NCBI RefSeq assembly: GCF_040712315.1
Contig: NC_134024.1
Coordinates: forward strand, 1,654,534 to 1,718,533
Length of the DNA: 64,000 nt
Origin: Castanea sativa
Lineage: Eukaryota > Streptophyta > Magnoliopsida > Fagales > Fagaceae
Direction: 5' to 3'
The notes under the pieces were generated by a model. It searched no databases, was not told the DNA's origin, and worked only from the letters and a program-made list of their open reading frames with translations. The position numbers were made by a program, and so were the translations under genes. Of the stretch, positions 47,643 to 58,475 are shown piece by piece. Position 1 is the stretch's first letter. Each line of letters begins with the position of its first letter.

Positions 47643-50165
47643 CTAGGCCTTAAGCTTGTGCAGGGGGTCTTGGAGGGAGCTACTGCCAGCCTCGGTACTC
47701 TTCAACTCCAGTTCAAAGGTTGACAAAACTTGCTTCCCTTTGTCTATTGAAGGGACGAGGGGCTCCATGTCTTGAACTTGCTCCTTCTCGGCGCCATCAC
47801 ACTTGTCCTTCTCTTTATAGGAACCTTCAGGTTCTGTAGGATCAGGAACAAGTTCTTGCACCACAGGAGGAAGGGCAGGAGAGACAGCAACATGAGGGTC
47901 TTCAATTTCCTGTATGTCTAGGGGAAGCCAAATGTTCTCGAGCTTCCTCAGCTCGGAAGCTTGAGGAACCCCTACTGCATTCATGGCCTCTCCCCAGACC
48001 TGCTAACAGTACTCTCGGCACAAGGCCGCAAAAGCCTCTGTCAGCTGTTCTTGCATTTTGGTCACCCCCTCCTGATAGCTGGCCTTCTTTGCGGCCTCTA
48101 GTGTGTGCTTGTGGGCGCGAGCCTCCTCCTTCGCCTGCGTGAGCTCCTTTTCTAAGTCAGAGCGTGCCTGTTGGACTTGGGCAAGCTCGTCATCCTTTTG
48201 GCGGAGAAGGTTACGCTGCCCCTCCACTTGGCCCTCCATCGTCTTCAAGCTGGCCTTGTCACCATCTCTCTCTCTTTTCAAGTCGGCCAGCTGTGACGTG
48301 ATCTTCCCATTCTCTGCTAGGCCCTGGCCTAGGGACCTTTCTGCCTCTTGCCTTAGCTCTTGCTCCATCCCAGCGCGCTTCCGAGAATCCTCCACGAACT
48401 TCTCGGCCGCGAAAACTTCTTAGATGGACTGCAAAAATGCCAGGAGGTTAAATACGGTAAAGTGTTTACAAATAAATATAAAGTACGAGTGCGAGATGGA
48501 ACTTACCAGAGCTAAACCCCTTTTTAATGAGAGGAACAACTGCGGCTGGCCCATCTTCTCCAAGGTTTCCATGTCCTTGGGCAGCAGAAAAGGACGCTCC
48601 AACACCTCGACCAAATGATGGGCGTGGCCTTGTTGGATTGCCCTAATGCTGGAGTGACAGGGAATGGGCGCGCCGTCCAGTCTCAAGTCAAGAGACCAGG
48701 TAGCTAGTGCTCGGCGCACCTCGGCCACGTCTCTGATCTCCCCGCTTTCAACTGAGCGGGCGCGCCCTTTGCCCTTGTCCAATTTCTGCTGCTGGGCCGG
48801 CGCAGGCTGTTTCATCTTCTTTTGTTTTTCACCTCCAGCCCCCTCGGCCTCCGCTTTTCTTTTCTTCTTGGGATCTTCGGCTGGAGGCTTGGGGTTGGCT
48901 GGAGGAGGAGGAGGTGGTGGTAAAGCCGGGGGAACCTGGGACCCCCTCGTCCCCTTCTTCGCCACTCGTGCACCTCTTGCGGTCATAAGGCCCTTCAGCT
49001 CGTCCATCTCTTCTTCAATGGAGCTGTCGTTTGGACGCGCTATCACTAGATCTTCTATCCCAGAGGCCTCGGCTGCTTCTTCTTCCTCCTCGGAAAGAAC
49101 AACAAACGGGTTTCCGCGAGGTCGTGGGGAGTCCTCGAACTGAAATTGTTCTATCTCCTCGTCCAACGTGTTCGAAGAAGACACTCGCTCCTCTGGGACA
49201 GCAATTGCCTGAGAGTGCACAGCGAGGGGAACTGCCGCTATGGGCTGTGTGTACAACACTATGTTTGGGGCGTCAGGGATGTCTTGGTCGGCCAAAAAGT
49301 GGGGTCTGGCTACGTGAATTCTCCTACGCCTTCGGTCACCCGCGATTATTGCGTTCTCGATCTCTTGGAAGTCCGAGGAGATGGGATCGTACCCTAGAAT
49401 CAGGTGGGCTGCTCTAAGTTGTAAGTCTCCGCTAACGAACACCTCGGAGCGTAGCACTCTATTCAAATCTGCAACGTTGTAATGGTTTAAGTGTGGGCGA
49501 ACGTTTTGCTTATCTGCAAAGAAAAACATCCAAATAAACAAACATGGTCAGATTCGTAGAACATATAATAAATTAAAGTTAGACGCTCAAGTAAATGCGA
49601 ATGCACATGCCTAGATGATTTAGGGAGTTATGGAGTGGGAAGTTAAATCCTAAGGTGTTGCACCTGGATCTCCCCACTCAACTGGGTAGTGGGGGCCGTC
49701 GTGCCAGTTGCCAGAGACGATGAGGTAGTCATCCTTCATGCCTTTATTGGACTTGGGCAAATAGGAGATCAACCTAACTACGCTGGAGCGGGATTTGATG
49801 TAATAACCTACTCTAGTGAGTTTGTGGCATTCGTACATAAAGACGACATCATGCCACGTGAGGTTCAGACCCATTTGCTCATTTAGAGCATCAACGCTTC
49901 CTAAGACCCTAAAAATGTTGGGAGCGCACTGATCGGGGCACAATCGGTGGTTGCGAAGATACTCCCTGGTAACGGGTTTCATTGGGAGGGTCATCCCACC
50001 TTCTATGAAGGCAACCATTGGGATGATGACCTCTCCGGCTCTCCTAGAACCGGCCACAGCTTCCGCCGGGCAGTATCTTAAACCTACATCGCTGGGAATG
50101 AGGTATTTAGCTCTAAAACCTTCCATCCCAGCAGCGGTATCTACTAGACACTTAAACTTTCCCAT
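47643..50165 (-). pseudogene. Gypsy-2 antisense gene, three predicted exons
   Basis: Exons 50165-49664, 49513-48507 and 48428-47643; the joined length is divisible by three (765 codons). Intron 1 (150 bp) has CCAG|GTGCAA and TTTGCAG borders; intron 2 (78 bp) has CTCTG|GTAAGT and TTTTTGCAG. Exon 1 (MGKFKCLVDTAAGMEG...) and the start of exon 2 resemble the 'putative gypsy-type transposon' domain known from plant Tat elements. Exon 2 continues into Pro-rich and Lys-rich stretches (PPALPPPPPPPANPKPP, KKKRKAEAEG, a possible nuclear signal). Exon 3 is a coiled coil with an acidic tail. Stops: TAA at 48420-48422, shared with Gypsy-1, and TAG at 48003-48005 (CAA in Gypsy-1). A later acceptor could skip the shared TAA in frame. 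Function unknown. Confidence 0.75.
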
Positions 50166-50671
50166 CAGAAAGAAACGAAAGACTAAGTTCTATGAGAGGG
50201 AACAGTTAAAAGGGGGGCCGAGGATAGGATCCGAGGAGAAAGGGTTAAGGAAAAGGAATAAGAACTTACAAATTTCAAGTTGTGCGAATTTCTACGGATT
50301 TCTGCAGACAAAAGGTGATTACTGATGTTTTGATGGGATTAGCCTCTGAGGAAATAAAAGAGGGCGCAGGTTCCCGAAGCGTCACGACGTGCGGGAAACG
50401 GCCTCGAAATTGCATTTGTCCCGCCCAAATTTTCATGGAGTAACAAGGGCCGTTGGATGCTCATCTCACCGTTGAACGTGGGGGACAAGGTGTAACTTAC
50501 GGTAATAAATGCGCGCGTTTTTGAAAATAAAACCGCCATGTGGCATCCTCTGGAACGCGAAACGGTTTCCACACATGCAGTTAATTACAAAACGTGTGGG
50601 GTAAGTCCTCGTTGAATCAAAACCCTATTTTTTCTCCTCGGACGATGAAAAATAGAGTTTTTAGGGGCTAT

Positions 50672-51213
50672 TGTGGGGAGTAGAAGGACCCAAGTGGGCA
50701 TATGAGCCTTTGGACTGTAGCATGGAGGGCCGATCTGCTCCAGAATTAAACTCTACGAATTGGCCCATACTCCGAGGGTCCGAGGATACAGCCGAGGGTG
50801 AGCTTCTCCTCGGATAGATCCGAGAAAACTCAAAACTTCATTATGAAGGTCAAGGCACAACTCTGGAAAGACTAATGGTTAAAGGTGGACACCCTGAACC
50901 TTCTAGATGCACCAGTGTTAAAGAAAATATCAAGAAAGAAGGGAGGATCTGAAACCAAGAAAGAAACTAAGAATTGTAACCTTTAAGTAAGAAATAAAAA
51001 TAATACAGAAGTAGTCCTCGGCTTACGTCCGAGGAGGCCTATTTACAATTATCTTTTGTTATTTACATGTGTTTGTAACTCTTAGCCTGTTATCAAATTC
51101 TCAGTACTTCTAACCTAGGTCTCAAGCCCACACTCTACAAATTTTATCGTTTAAGGCTCATTGGGCCTGAGCCCGTAGTTGTCTTTGGGTCTAGGTGCAA
51201 TTGTGCGCTTACA
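50672..51213 (+). repeat. Gypsy-2 3' LTR with ~150-bp deletion
   Basis: 542 bp against 693 bp in the 5' LTR. Sequence jumps from 'gaaaatatcaaga' (~50935) to 'aagaagggaggatctg', removing the part with the TATA-like box. A short 'aaga' match at the break suggests slippage or end-joining after insertion. Confidence 0.92.
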
Positions 51214-51556
51214 GTAAAAAAATAGAACATTTGATGTTGGATGTATTATAAAATGAGGTGGTAAAATGGATAAAGTAGTTTTTTGAGGTGCTAAAAGCTA
51301 AATTTTTTAGCACCACTACTGTGAATGCTCTAACTTCAAAAATAAAAATAAAAATCCTAACCAGACTAGAATTTAAAAATATTATTATTATTATTATTTG
51401 TCATTATTGGTAAGTGATTGCATCTTAATGTATTAAGAAAAAATGGTTTTGTGTATTTATAGTTTGTTAATACTATATGGATGCTTATTTGGAGTTTTTT
51501 TTTCTTATATTCTAGCTCCCTTTAGCTTGAATCCTGGGTCTGTCCCTGAGTCTAGA

Positions 51557-51647
51557 TAGTACAAAGGTAAAGGAATTCTTGTTTCCAAATTTATGAATTT
51601 ATTTTCTTATTCCTTAGAAAAAAGAAAGAATTATTATACAAAGAGTA
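51557..51647. other. Right flank of the tandem array
   Basis: AT-rich DNA matching 26856-26945 of the old copy. It marks the original right border of the duplicated segment. Confidence 0.6.
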
Positions 51648-51652
51648 TGTTT

Positions 51653-52429
51653 TGTGGGGGGTAAGAGTTATTAAATAAACAAATGGGTTGTGGGCTTGAT
51701 CAATTGGTACCAGTTTGTTTTTGTCCTCGGGCCCCTAAGCCCACGAGTCAGCCTACACTACAGACGTCTGAGGAGCTGTCTGAGGATGAATATCTCCTTG
51801 GATGGGCTTGGCAAACAACCTGGGATTCGCCAAAGGGTTTAAAGGCAGAATCCTGAAGAAACTGATGGGTAAGAGGGTGATCTGAGGACCCTCTAAGATG
51901 CAAGGATGTGAGATAAATATCTAGGGAAAAGACTGCTACCTCCACATTAAAGACTCTGCATCTGCTTTATGGGCCGCATTAATGGGGAGATGACCATTGA
52001 ACAGTAGAATTCAGCCTTCCTGCTATTGTTTGAAGACTTCAAGAAGGTGGCGGATGGGACAAGGATCTAAGTGGAAGATTTGTAGGACATGTGGAAGAGC
52101 CAATGAAGAAGAAGTATATAAGTAGGCAAGAAGGGAAGGAAAAGGGGATCGGCACCTTTCTGCTAAAGAAAAATAGGAGTTAAGGATTGTAAACATTGGC
52201 CTAGAAAGAGAACATATATCTACGAATCGTCCTTGGCTTACGTCCGAGGAGATCTTTTTGTCATATTTGTTCATCATTTGCACGGATTGTAACGTTTTAG
52301 TCTGTTAGTTGAATTTCCAACATCCTGAACCTAGATTTCAAATCCACACTCTACAAATCTTATTGTTTAAGGCTCATTGGGCCTGAGCCCACGTTTGTCT
52401 TTGGGTCCGGGTACAATTGTGCACTTACA
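51653..52429 (+). mobile_element. Solo LTR of a related Tat-type family, 777 bp
   Basis: TGTGGGG...CTTACA with TGTTT on both sides (51648-51652 and 52430-52434). It shares 'cacattaaagactctgca', 'ggcttacgtccgaggag' and 'ctcattgggcctgagccc' with the Gypsy-1/2 LTRs but is clearly more divergent. TATA box 'tatataag' near 52115. The old copy at 26941 ('gagtttgtttcatta') shows the uninterrupted site. Confidence 0.92.
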
Positions 52430-52434
52430 TGTTT

Positions 52435-53377
52435 CATTAAGTGTATTTAATTGAATAAAAATATGAGAAAATTAGAAACTTAGGTAATGATAGAAAAATG
52501 GGAGGCCTAGATGAAAAACATTTTAATTTTTCATTACATTTATTTAATTGAATTTATTTTTTATTTTTTATTTTATTGGAAGAAGGATAAAAATTCTATT
52601 CAAGAAAAGCCTTATTAGCTTGGATTACAGCATTAAGATGTAATGGAACATTCTCCATCCACAAAAAAAAAACTTATAACATGTTTAGCATATTTTAAGC
52701 AAACATGCTAAACATGTTTAGCATATAACTTATAACTTATCGAGTGAGCAAACGAGGCTAAGGATTCCTCCTTCGCTTTCAAAGAATTCACAATGGACCA
52801 TTAATCTCCTTCCATAATGGCCATAGTAATTCCTATTTCCTTCGTTGCTTTTCACATGAGGCCAAAATATTTCATCTTCCATGGGAAATTAGCTAAGTGA
52901 GATATTCTTAATTTTCCTCCACTTATCACTTTTAAATTTTAATATTTTTATTATTTTCTTAGCCTAAGTTAATGGATAGGTTTCTTAGGCTATGGGTTGG
53001 CATTTTGGTTGAGTGATAGACTTTCAATTTTAAGCACTATTAACAAATTATATTGGCTTGGGCAAATACTTATTAAATTAATGGTAATATACCAACTATA
53101 TTCAACAATATCCATATATTTTATTTTAGTTATCAATTCAAAATGAACTTTGATAAGGTATTAACAAGATTGCTTCAACTGAAAAATAATCAACTCCATT
53201 TGAAATGGATCTAATTCATAATTTCAAATTAAATATTACACTTCTAAAAGTGTATGGACTTCTACCTCAAATAAATCTTAATTCATTTTGAGATATACTT
53301 TCTTCATTCTAATGAAATAGAGTGGATCTTGTTTGGCTTCAACCATGTGAAAATGATAGTCTTCTTTAGGCCCCAAA
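52435..53377. other. AT-rich DNA with a perfect 20-bp palindrome
   Basis: No gene is seen. 52705-52724 is a perfect palindrome (half-site ATGCTAAACA), with further copies of 'catgtttagcatat' beside it. The stretch at 52560-52930 has a retroelement-like feel on the minus strand, but I cannot name a domain. Confidence 0.5.
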
Positions 53378-53450
53378 GTTGCTACAAGTATCTCTGGGTA
53401 CAAAAGTATGGCCATTGGAGTTGTATGAAGTTTTGTAGGCTTGCATAGAA
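53378..53450 (-). pseudogene. Truncated P450 5' end
   Basis: About 70 bp matching the start of the P450 gene and its leader. The ATG on the minus strand at 53415 opens MAILLYPEILVA against MATLLLYPELLAA in the intact gene, one codon shorter. Homology stops at ~53378. It has the same strand as the intact gene and lies just outside the tandem array, so an ancestral duplication probably included the P450 and one copy was later lost. Confidence 0.8.
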
Positions 53451-53640
53451 GCCTCGCCTACTTTTCTATTGTGGAGGAATGGTGTACCATTACGTTGAAG
53501 TCCATTATCAGTTAGGATAGAAAAGAAATATTAAGTTGTTATGTAGTTCAAGATAAGGTTGTCGATAGATGATTTGTCTATATATATGTTTCCGGTGGGT
53601 GATATGCCAAAAAGACTACGTTCTTTTGTCTTAATGATTT
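53451..53640. other. Short spacer before the copia remnant
   Basis: No gene or repeat recognised. Confidence 0.4.
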
Positions 53641-53700
53641 TGTAAAGTTGTAATTCACAACTATTTTGTGTTTGCTTTAATTCCGTGCCAAATTTGATTG

Positions 53701-53830
53701 TGTGAGGGATTTCACAATTCGCTCCAATACCAATGGGTTTGGTCTATGATCAAAAGCTATAAAAGATTTGTGCCCCTTCATCCTCCACCAATTGGTCGTT
53801 GGATGGATTGGTAAGGCACACGGTCCAACA
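53701..53830 (+). repeat. Short (130-bp) LTR-like segment with PBS-like tail
   Basis: TGTGAGGGAT...GGTCCAACA followed by 'agtggtaccaaggcc', close to the initiator-Met tRNA binding site (TGGTATCAGAGCC) used by copia elements. 'gctataaaag' inside suits a TATA box. It breaks the copia LTR after base 60. The PBS-like bases also encode the VVPRPK start of the pol fragment. Confidence 0.45.
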
Positions 53831-53831
53831 A

Positions 53832-55262
53832 GTGGTACCAAGGCCCAAGGATACACTTGTAATCGGCACCAAGTCGATATTTAAGAACAAGACCGATGAA
53901 GATGGTGAGGTCGATCGAAACTAGTCTAGATTGGTGGCTCAAGGATATACTCAACTTGAAGGCGTAGACTTTGATGAGTCATTTGCTCCAGTAGCAAGAT
54001 TAGAGTCAATCCGAATTCTTCTTTCCATAGCGTGTGTTATGAACTTCAAGCTATACCAAATGGATGTGAAGAGTGCCTTCTTGAATGGACTTCTAAACGA
54101 AGAAGTGTTTGTTGAGCAACCAAAAGGGTTTCAGGACCCTCACTTTCCGGACCATGTGCTAAGATTGAAGAAAGCTTTATATGGATTGAAGCAATCACCA
54201 AGAGCATGGTATGATCGCCTCACCACATATCTTGTAGATCATGGTTTCAAGCGAGGTCAAACCGATAGAACATTGTTTGTTAAAAGAGATGAGAAATCCC
54301 TCCTTGTTGCTCAAGTTTATGTGGATGACATTGTCTTTGGATCCACAATTGATCACATTGCTCAAGAATTTTCAGAAGAAATGAAAAAGGAGTTTGAAAT
54401 GAGCATGGCGGGGGAATTGAACTACTTTTTAGGGCTTCGAGTGAAACAATGGAAAGATGAGATATTTATCTCTCAAGAGAAGTATGCCAAAAATCTTGTA
54501 AAGAGATTCGGCTTAGACTCCAAAAAGCATGCATCCACTCTCATGATTTCATCGGCAAAATTAAGTCTTCATCCAGCCGGTATGAAAGTAGATCCAACAC
54601 TCTATCGAAGCATGATCGGTAGTCTTCTCTATCTCACAGCAAGTAGGCCAGACATTGCCTTTAGTGTAGGAGTATGTGCTTGATTTCAAGAAGCACCCAA
54701 AGAATCACATTTTTCTACAGTAAAAGGAATCATCCGCTATATCAATGGCACCTCTGATTATGGAATTTGGTATTCAAAAGACTCCGATGAGTGCTTAGCT
54801 AGATATTCAGATGCTGACTGGGGCAGGTGCTTTAATGATAGGAAAAGCACCTCCGGTGGCTGTTTTTATCTTGGGAATAACTTGGTGTCATGAATGAGCA
54901 AAAAACAAAATTCAGTCTCTCTTTCAACAGCTGAAGCTGAATACATCGCAGCAGGAAGTTGTTGTGCACAACTATTGTGGATGAAGAAACTTTTACATGA
55001 TTATGGAATCACTTAAGACATTATGTGTGTGTTCTGTGATAAGACAAGTGCCATAAGCCTGTCAAAAAATCTAGTTCAACACTTAAAATCGAAACATATC
55101 GAGATTCGGTACCATTTTATTTGGGATCTAGTGGAGAACAAGGTTGTGTGGTTGGAGTTTATCAACATCGACAACCAAAAGGCAAACATCTTCACCAAAC
55201 CCCTTGATCGTCCACGATTTGAGTCTCTTCGTAAGACCATTGGTGTCGGTATCATCCCCTGA
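53832..55262 (+). pseudogene. Copia reverse transcriptase-RNase H, stops in frame
   Basis: One frame throughout. It begins VVPRPKDTLVIGTKSIFKNKTDEDGEV, then [54 protein letters not shown] (catalytic DD) and LNYFLGL. RNase H follows with SDADWGRC, KSTSGGCF, LSTAEAEYIAA and KHIEIRYHFI, ending TGA at 55262. Stops at 53922 (TAG), 54681 (TGA), 54891 (TGA, Trp expected) and 55014 (TAA, Gln expected). The upstream integrase half of pol is absent. Confidence 0.92.
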
Positions 55263-57427
55263 CTTTCAGCCCTTATGTGACCTTATGTTGTTCATTATTG
55301 CATACATGCTTCATAGGTCTCATGTGTATGATTATATGTTTCTTTTGCTAGCTGCATTTTGTTTTTGTATTTGTTGATCTTACTTTTCTTGTTTTGTTTT
55401 GAGTGTGTTGAAAAATTCAAAAACTCATAAAAATTGAAAAATCTCCAAAAAGTTTGATTGGTTGTGTTGTGTATATCACATGTGAGTTTGGCCTAGTACT
55501 TTCGTATTAATGGCGTAGTGCATTTACGAGCTTAGCTTGTTTTGTATGCACATCTATCTTTGTGGGAAGAATCTTGAAATCTATGTGTGATTGTTGTAAA
55601 TCGATCTTCAAGCTTGTCATGAATGATTAGTCAATAGTCTTGTTGGTTTTGATACATGCATAGACTTGTGCCTATATCTTTTCCCACGTTTTTATGTTTT
55701 GCTTAAAGAACTCAACAAATGTAAATTTCAAAATGAAAAGAGATATTGAGCTGCAAAAGCCGTCGCACATACTAGTATTTGACTAGGAAAAAGGGAAAAC
55801 GACTTGTATTGAAATATATGGTGTCTTAAAAAGCCAAAGGCTCATTCACAAAGTTGAAATATCAAAAAATTCAGGCATCGATCTCAGAATGAGATGCATT
55901 TTGTTCAAAAATGATCAAATGTTATTATTTGTAAAGAAGCCAAATGAAAAGCTTCAAAGAAATGTAATCATTCTCTTGTAGGAGATCATATATGTTCATT
56001 TTTATAATTGAGATAGTCCACTTGAGTTAATACTAGTTGTGTATGACTTAATTGAATTAATTGTTGAAGCTTCACTCTAGATTAATGACTATTCCACATT
56101 TGATACTCACACACAACATACAAGACTTTGTTCAATGAATGCTTATTTCATTTGTGTGATTGTACATGATCAAATGTGATGTGTATACTCAATTGCTTAT
56201 CGGTCAAGCCCAAAAAGATTTTTTGAGTATTTTATATGTTTTTGAAAGTGATATTATACTTTCGTGCTTTAAGTTTTTGTTCAAAATGCATTTTTGTGTT
56301 GTTCTTCAAAAACTGGTTCAAAGGCATTTTCGCTAGGAGTTCATGACTAAAAGTTTCCCGCGAAAAGAGTTTAAGGGAAATCTAAAAATCTCATTTTCAT
56401 ACAGAGAGTATCGGAACTATATCGCAACTATTTCGCGACCAAGCACTTCCCGCGAAATGATTTTTAGGCAAAAAACTGGAAAACACATATTTTAGACAGA
56501 GACTTTTGCGACTAAAAGCTTCCTGCGAAAGTGTTTGTGCTTCAGTGGTGTTTTTCGCGAGTAATTTTGCGACTGTCTAATCCGCAAAAAATGCGTATTT
56601 TCAATTTTATAGGGCTGACGTGATTGAGTTTTTAAAACACTCTTAAGTTCACTCCCTTTGCCTCACTCAAACCACTCTCAACCCAAAACTAATTTTTCAC
56701 ACAAAACCCTCAAATTTCAAGTCCATATCTCTGCAAAATCTTTTCAAAGGTATGTTTCTTAACATTCTTTTAAGCTTTTCATTCTAGATTATGCAGAATT
56801 TGTGTTAGGGTTCTTGAATTGGGGATTTTTGAAAAAGGAGTTAGGAACTATGATTTTTGGGCAAATTTTTTCAAAATTTTGGTTGGGATGAGTCCCATTT
56901 GGTTTGTGTGTATCTGTGTTGGCCCCTTGTGGCATTTTACTCTTGTATTTAGGCAAATTTCTTTGTGTTCATGCATTGTCCATTCATGTAGTACAATGTT
57001 GCATGCTAAGTGTTTGACAAAATGTCCAAGTGACATTTTTGTGTTGAATTGGACTCAAATGAGTTCCAATGTTTGGGTTTACCCTTGATTGAACATGCTT
57101 GACATGTTTTAATCATTGGGTGTGTATTTTACACACTTTGCCAAATTTGTGCCTCAATGCCATGACATGTATCACCTAGGCATACACTAGGCACCCAATA
57201 GGCACACTCCTTGCATCACCTTATGCACACACATGCATAGTTGATATAGTCTTGCATTTTGCTATTGTTTACATGTATTAGCACTTATAGCATGTTGTTT
57301 TAAGATTGTTATGTTTTGTTTTAAGTATTTGTGCTTAATTTTTGGACTAACTTGACGCTAATCAAGTTTGTGTTCTTGTCTTTGTATTTCTGCATTCTCT
57401 TTGTGTGTTTTGTGTCTGTTTATACAG
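55263..57427 (+). other. Copia spacer between pol and extra ORF
   Basis: No coding region. Contains repeated GCGAA-type motifs: 'tttcccgcgaaaagag' (~56355), 'tatttcgcgaccaagcac', 'cttcccgcgaaatga' (~56448), 'cttcctgcgaaag' (~56520) and 'ttcgcgagtaattttgcgac'. A polypyrimidine-AG run ('gtttatacag') sits directly before the ORF start at 57428 and could be a splice acceptor. Confidence 0.55.
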
Positions 57428-58475
57428 ATGTCGCCCTTCAAGAAATCAGCTATAAAAGGGGGAAGTAGCAAAAGAAATGAACCCGTGATAGATCTTGACA
57501 GTTTTACCCCGAAGCCAAAGAGGACCAACTCTTCATTAGGGCTTTATGATGTTGACAAGTTGTCATATGCCACATCTCAAGATTATGAGAAATATTTCAA
57601 AGATGCTCTCTTATTGGTTGAAAGGGTAGTTGACCAAGCCTCTCTCTTCGATACGAGCATTCCAAAATGGTTTGATACCAAGGTTTGGAATTTCCTTCTA
57701 TCAAGCTTTGATGAACCGTACGAGAATATGGTGAAGGAATTCTACGCGAATGCCATTGCTGAGGGAGATGAGATGAAATGTTGGGTTAGGGGAAATAATT
57801 TCACAATAACACCCTCTTATCTTGTTGGCATTCTACGTATCAACCGACCTATGTTTCCGAAGCCTCCGGTGTACGATGAGTTAGATCCTGAGCAGGATTT
57901 TCTTTGGGAAAATCTAGGAAAGAAATTGGAATTCTCTACCAATGGAAAAGTAGTGATTATTGCATCACTATCACCCGAATTGAGACTGCTCACATCAATC
58001 ATGTTCCACAACTTCTATCCTCTCTCAAGTAACGGTTTCATGAATCTAGGTCGGGCCTCATATCTTCCATATCTTTTGCAAAACAGTTGAGAGGACTGCC
58101 TCAAGGAACTGCCTTCCCTTTAGTTACTTTATCTTAAAAATTATGAAGCTGAAAGGTGTTCACCTGTTGGAAGATGAGAGACCATACCCATAACCTAATC
58201 CAATCAACGCCCGTTCTCTCAATGCCAACATTAGTCACACCCAGAAGGCAACCAAGCAAGAGAGTAATGCTCCTTATGCTAGTTCAAGCTCTAGCTCTCA
58301 TGCCCTTGATGAGAAGCTAGACATCATTATGTCATCCATTCAAGACATCAGCACTAACCTATTCGGACTTGCATCTATCATGCACTCTCAACACATTCGC
58401 TTCGACACGAAGTTCACTTCTCTCAAAACTCAACTGGATCAAATTCAAAGGAAGCTAGAGGAAAATGAAGACTAA
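57428..58475 (+). pseudogene. Extra ORF downstream of copia pol, frameshifted
   Basis: ATG at 57428 opens MSPFKKSAIKGGSSKRNEP and runs open to 58088. The middle (FYANAIAEGDEMKCWVRGNNFTITPSYL) resembles the 'putative plant transposon protein' domain common in plant retroelements (by recollection of the family, not searched). Near 58075 the frame shifts (KQLRGLPQGTAFPL in another frame) and again near 58125. The third frame has a TAA at 58191 and ends at 58475 after a heptad-like tail (LDEKLDIIMSSIQD...). Role unknown; env-like ORFs occupy this place in SIRE-type elements, but no signal or transmembrane segment is seen. Confidence 0.7.

Larger units (their letters stand above)
40559..51213 (+). 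mobile_element. Gypsy-2: Tat-type Ty3/gypsy LTR retrotransposon, better preserved
   Basis: 10,655 bp, TGTGGGG...CTTACA, with a perfect 5-bp duplication GTAAA (40554-40558 and 51214-51218). It sits inside tandem copy 3; copies 1 and 2 show the uninterrupted site. Same gene order as Gypsy-1. Plus-strand coding from 41299 to 46626 is one frame with stops at only three places (42247, 43309, 45193). LTRs differ by about 2-3% by eye, leaving aside a ~150-bp deletion in the 3' LTR. No chromodomain is seen; a dual RNase H and antisense gene support the Tat lineage. Confidence 0.95.
40085..51548. mobile_element. hAT-like element, copy 3, interrupted by Gypsy-2
   Basis: Starts CAGGGACGGA (flank AGTCTAGG 40077-40084) and ends TGTCCCTG (flank AGTCTAGA 51549-51556). 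It lacks the solo LTR. The hairpin at ~40108 has gained a ~45-bp insert that copies the nearby 'tagaatagcttagcctagc' segment (also at ~40241). Confidence 0.8.
38313..51556. repeat. Tandem segmental copy 3, split by Gypsy-2
   Basis: 38313-40558 and 51219-51556 together make one segment without the ~1.43-kb solo LTR. (ATT)n is shorter here (39312-39345). The true right flank 'tagtacaaagg' follows the hAT target copy at 51549-51556. Confidence 0.9.

Noticed and set aside
48664..49417. Plus-strand ORFs of 80-160 residues rich in Ser/Pro/Gly
   Set aside because: Shadows of the minus-strand antisense gene, which has splice sites and a coiled coil.
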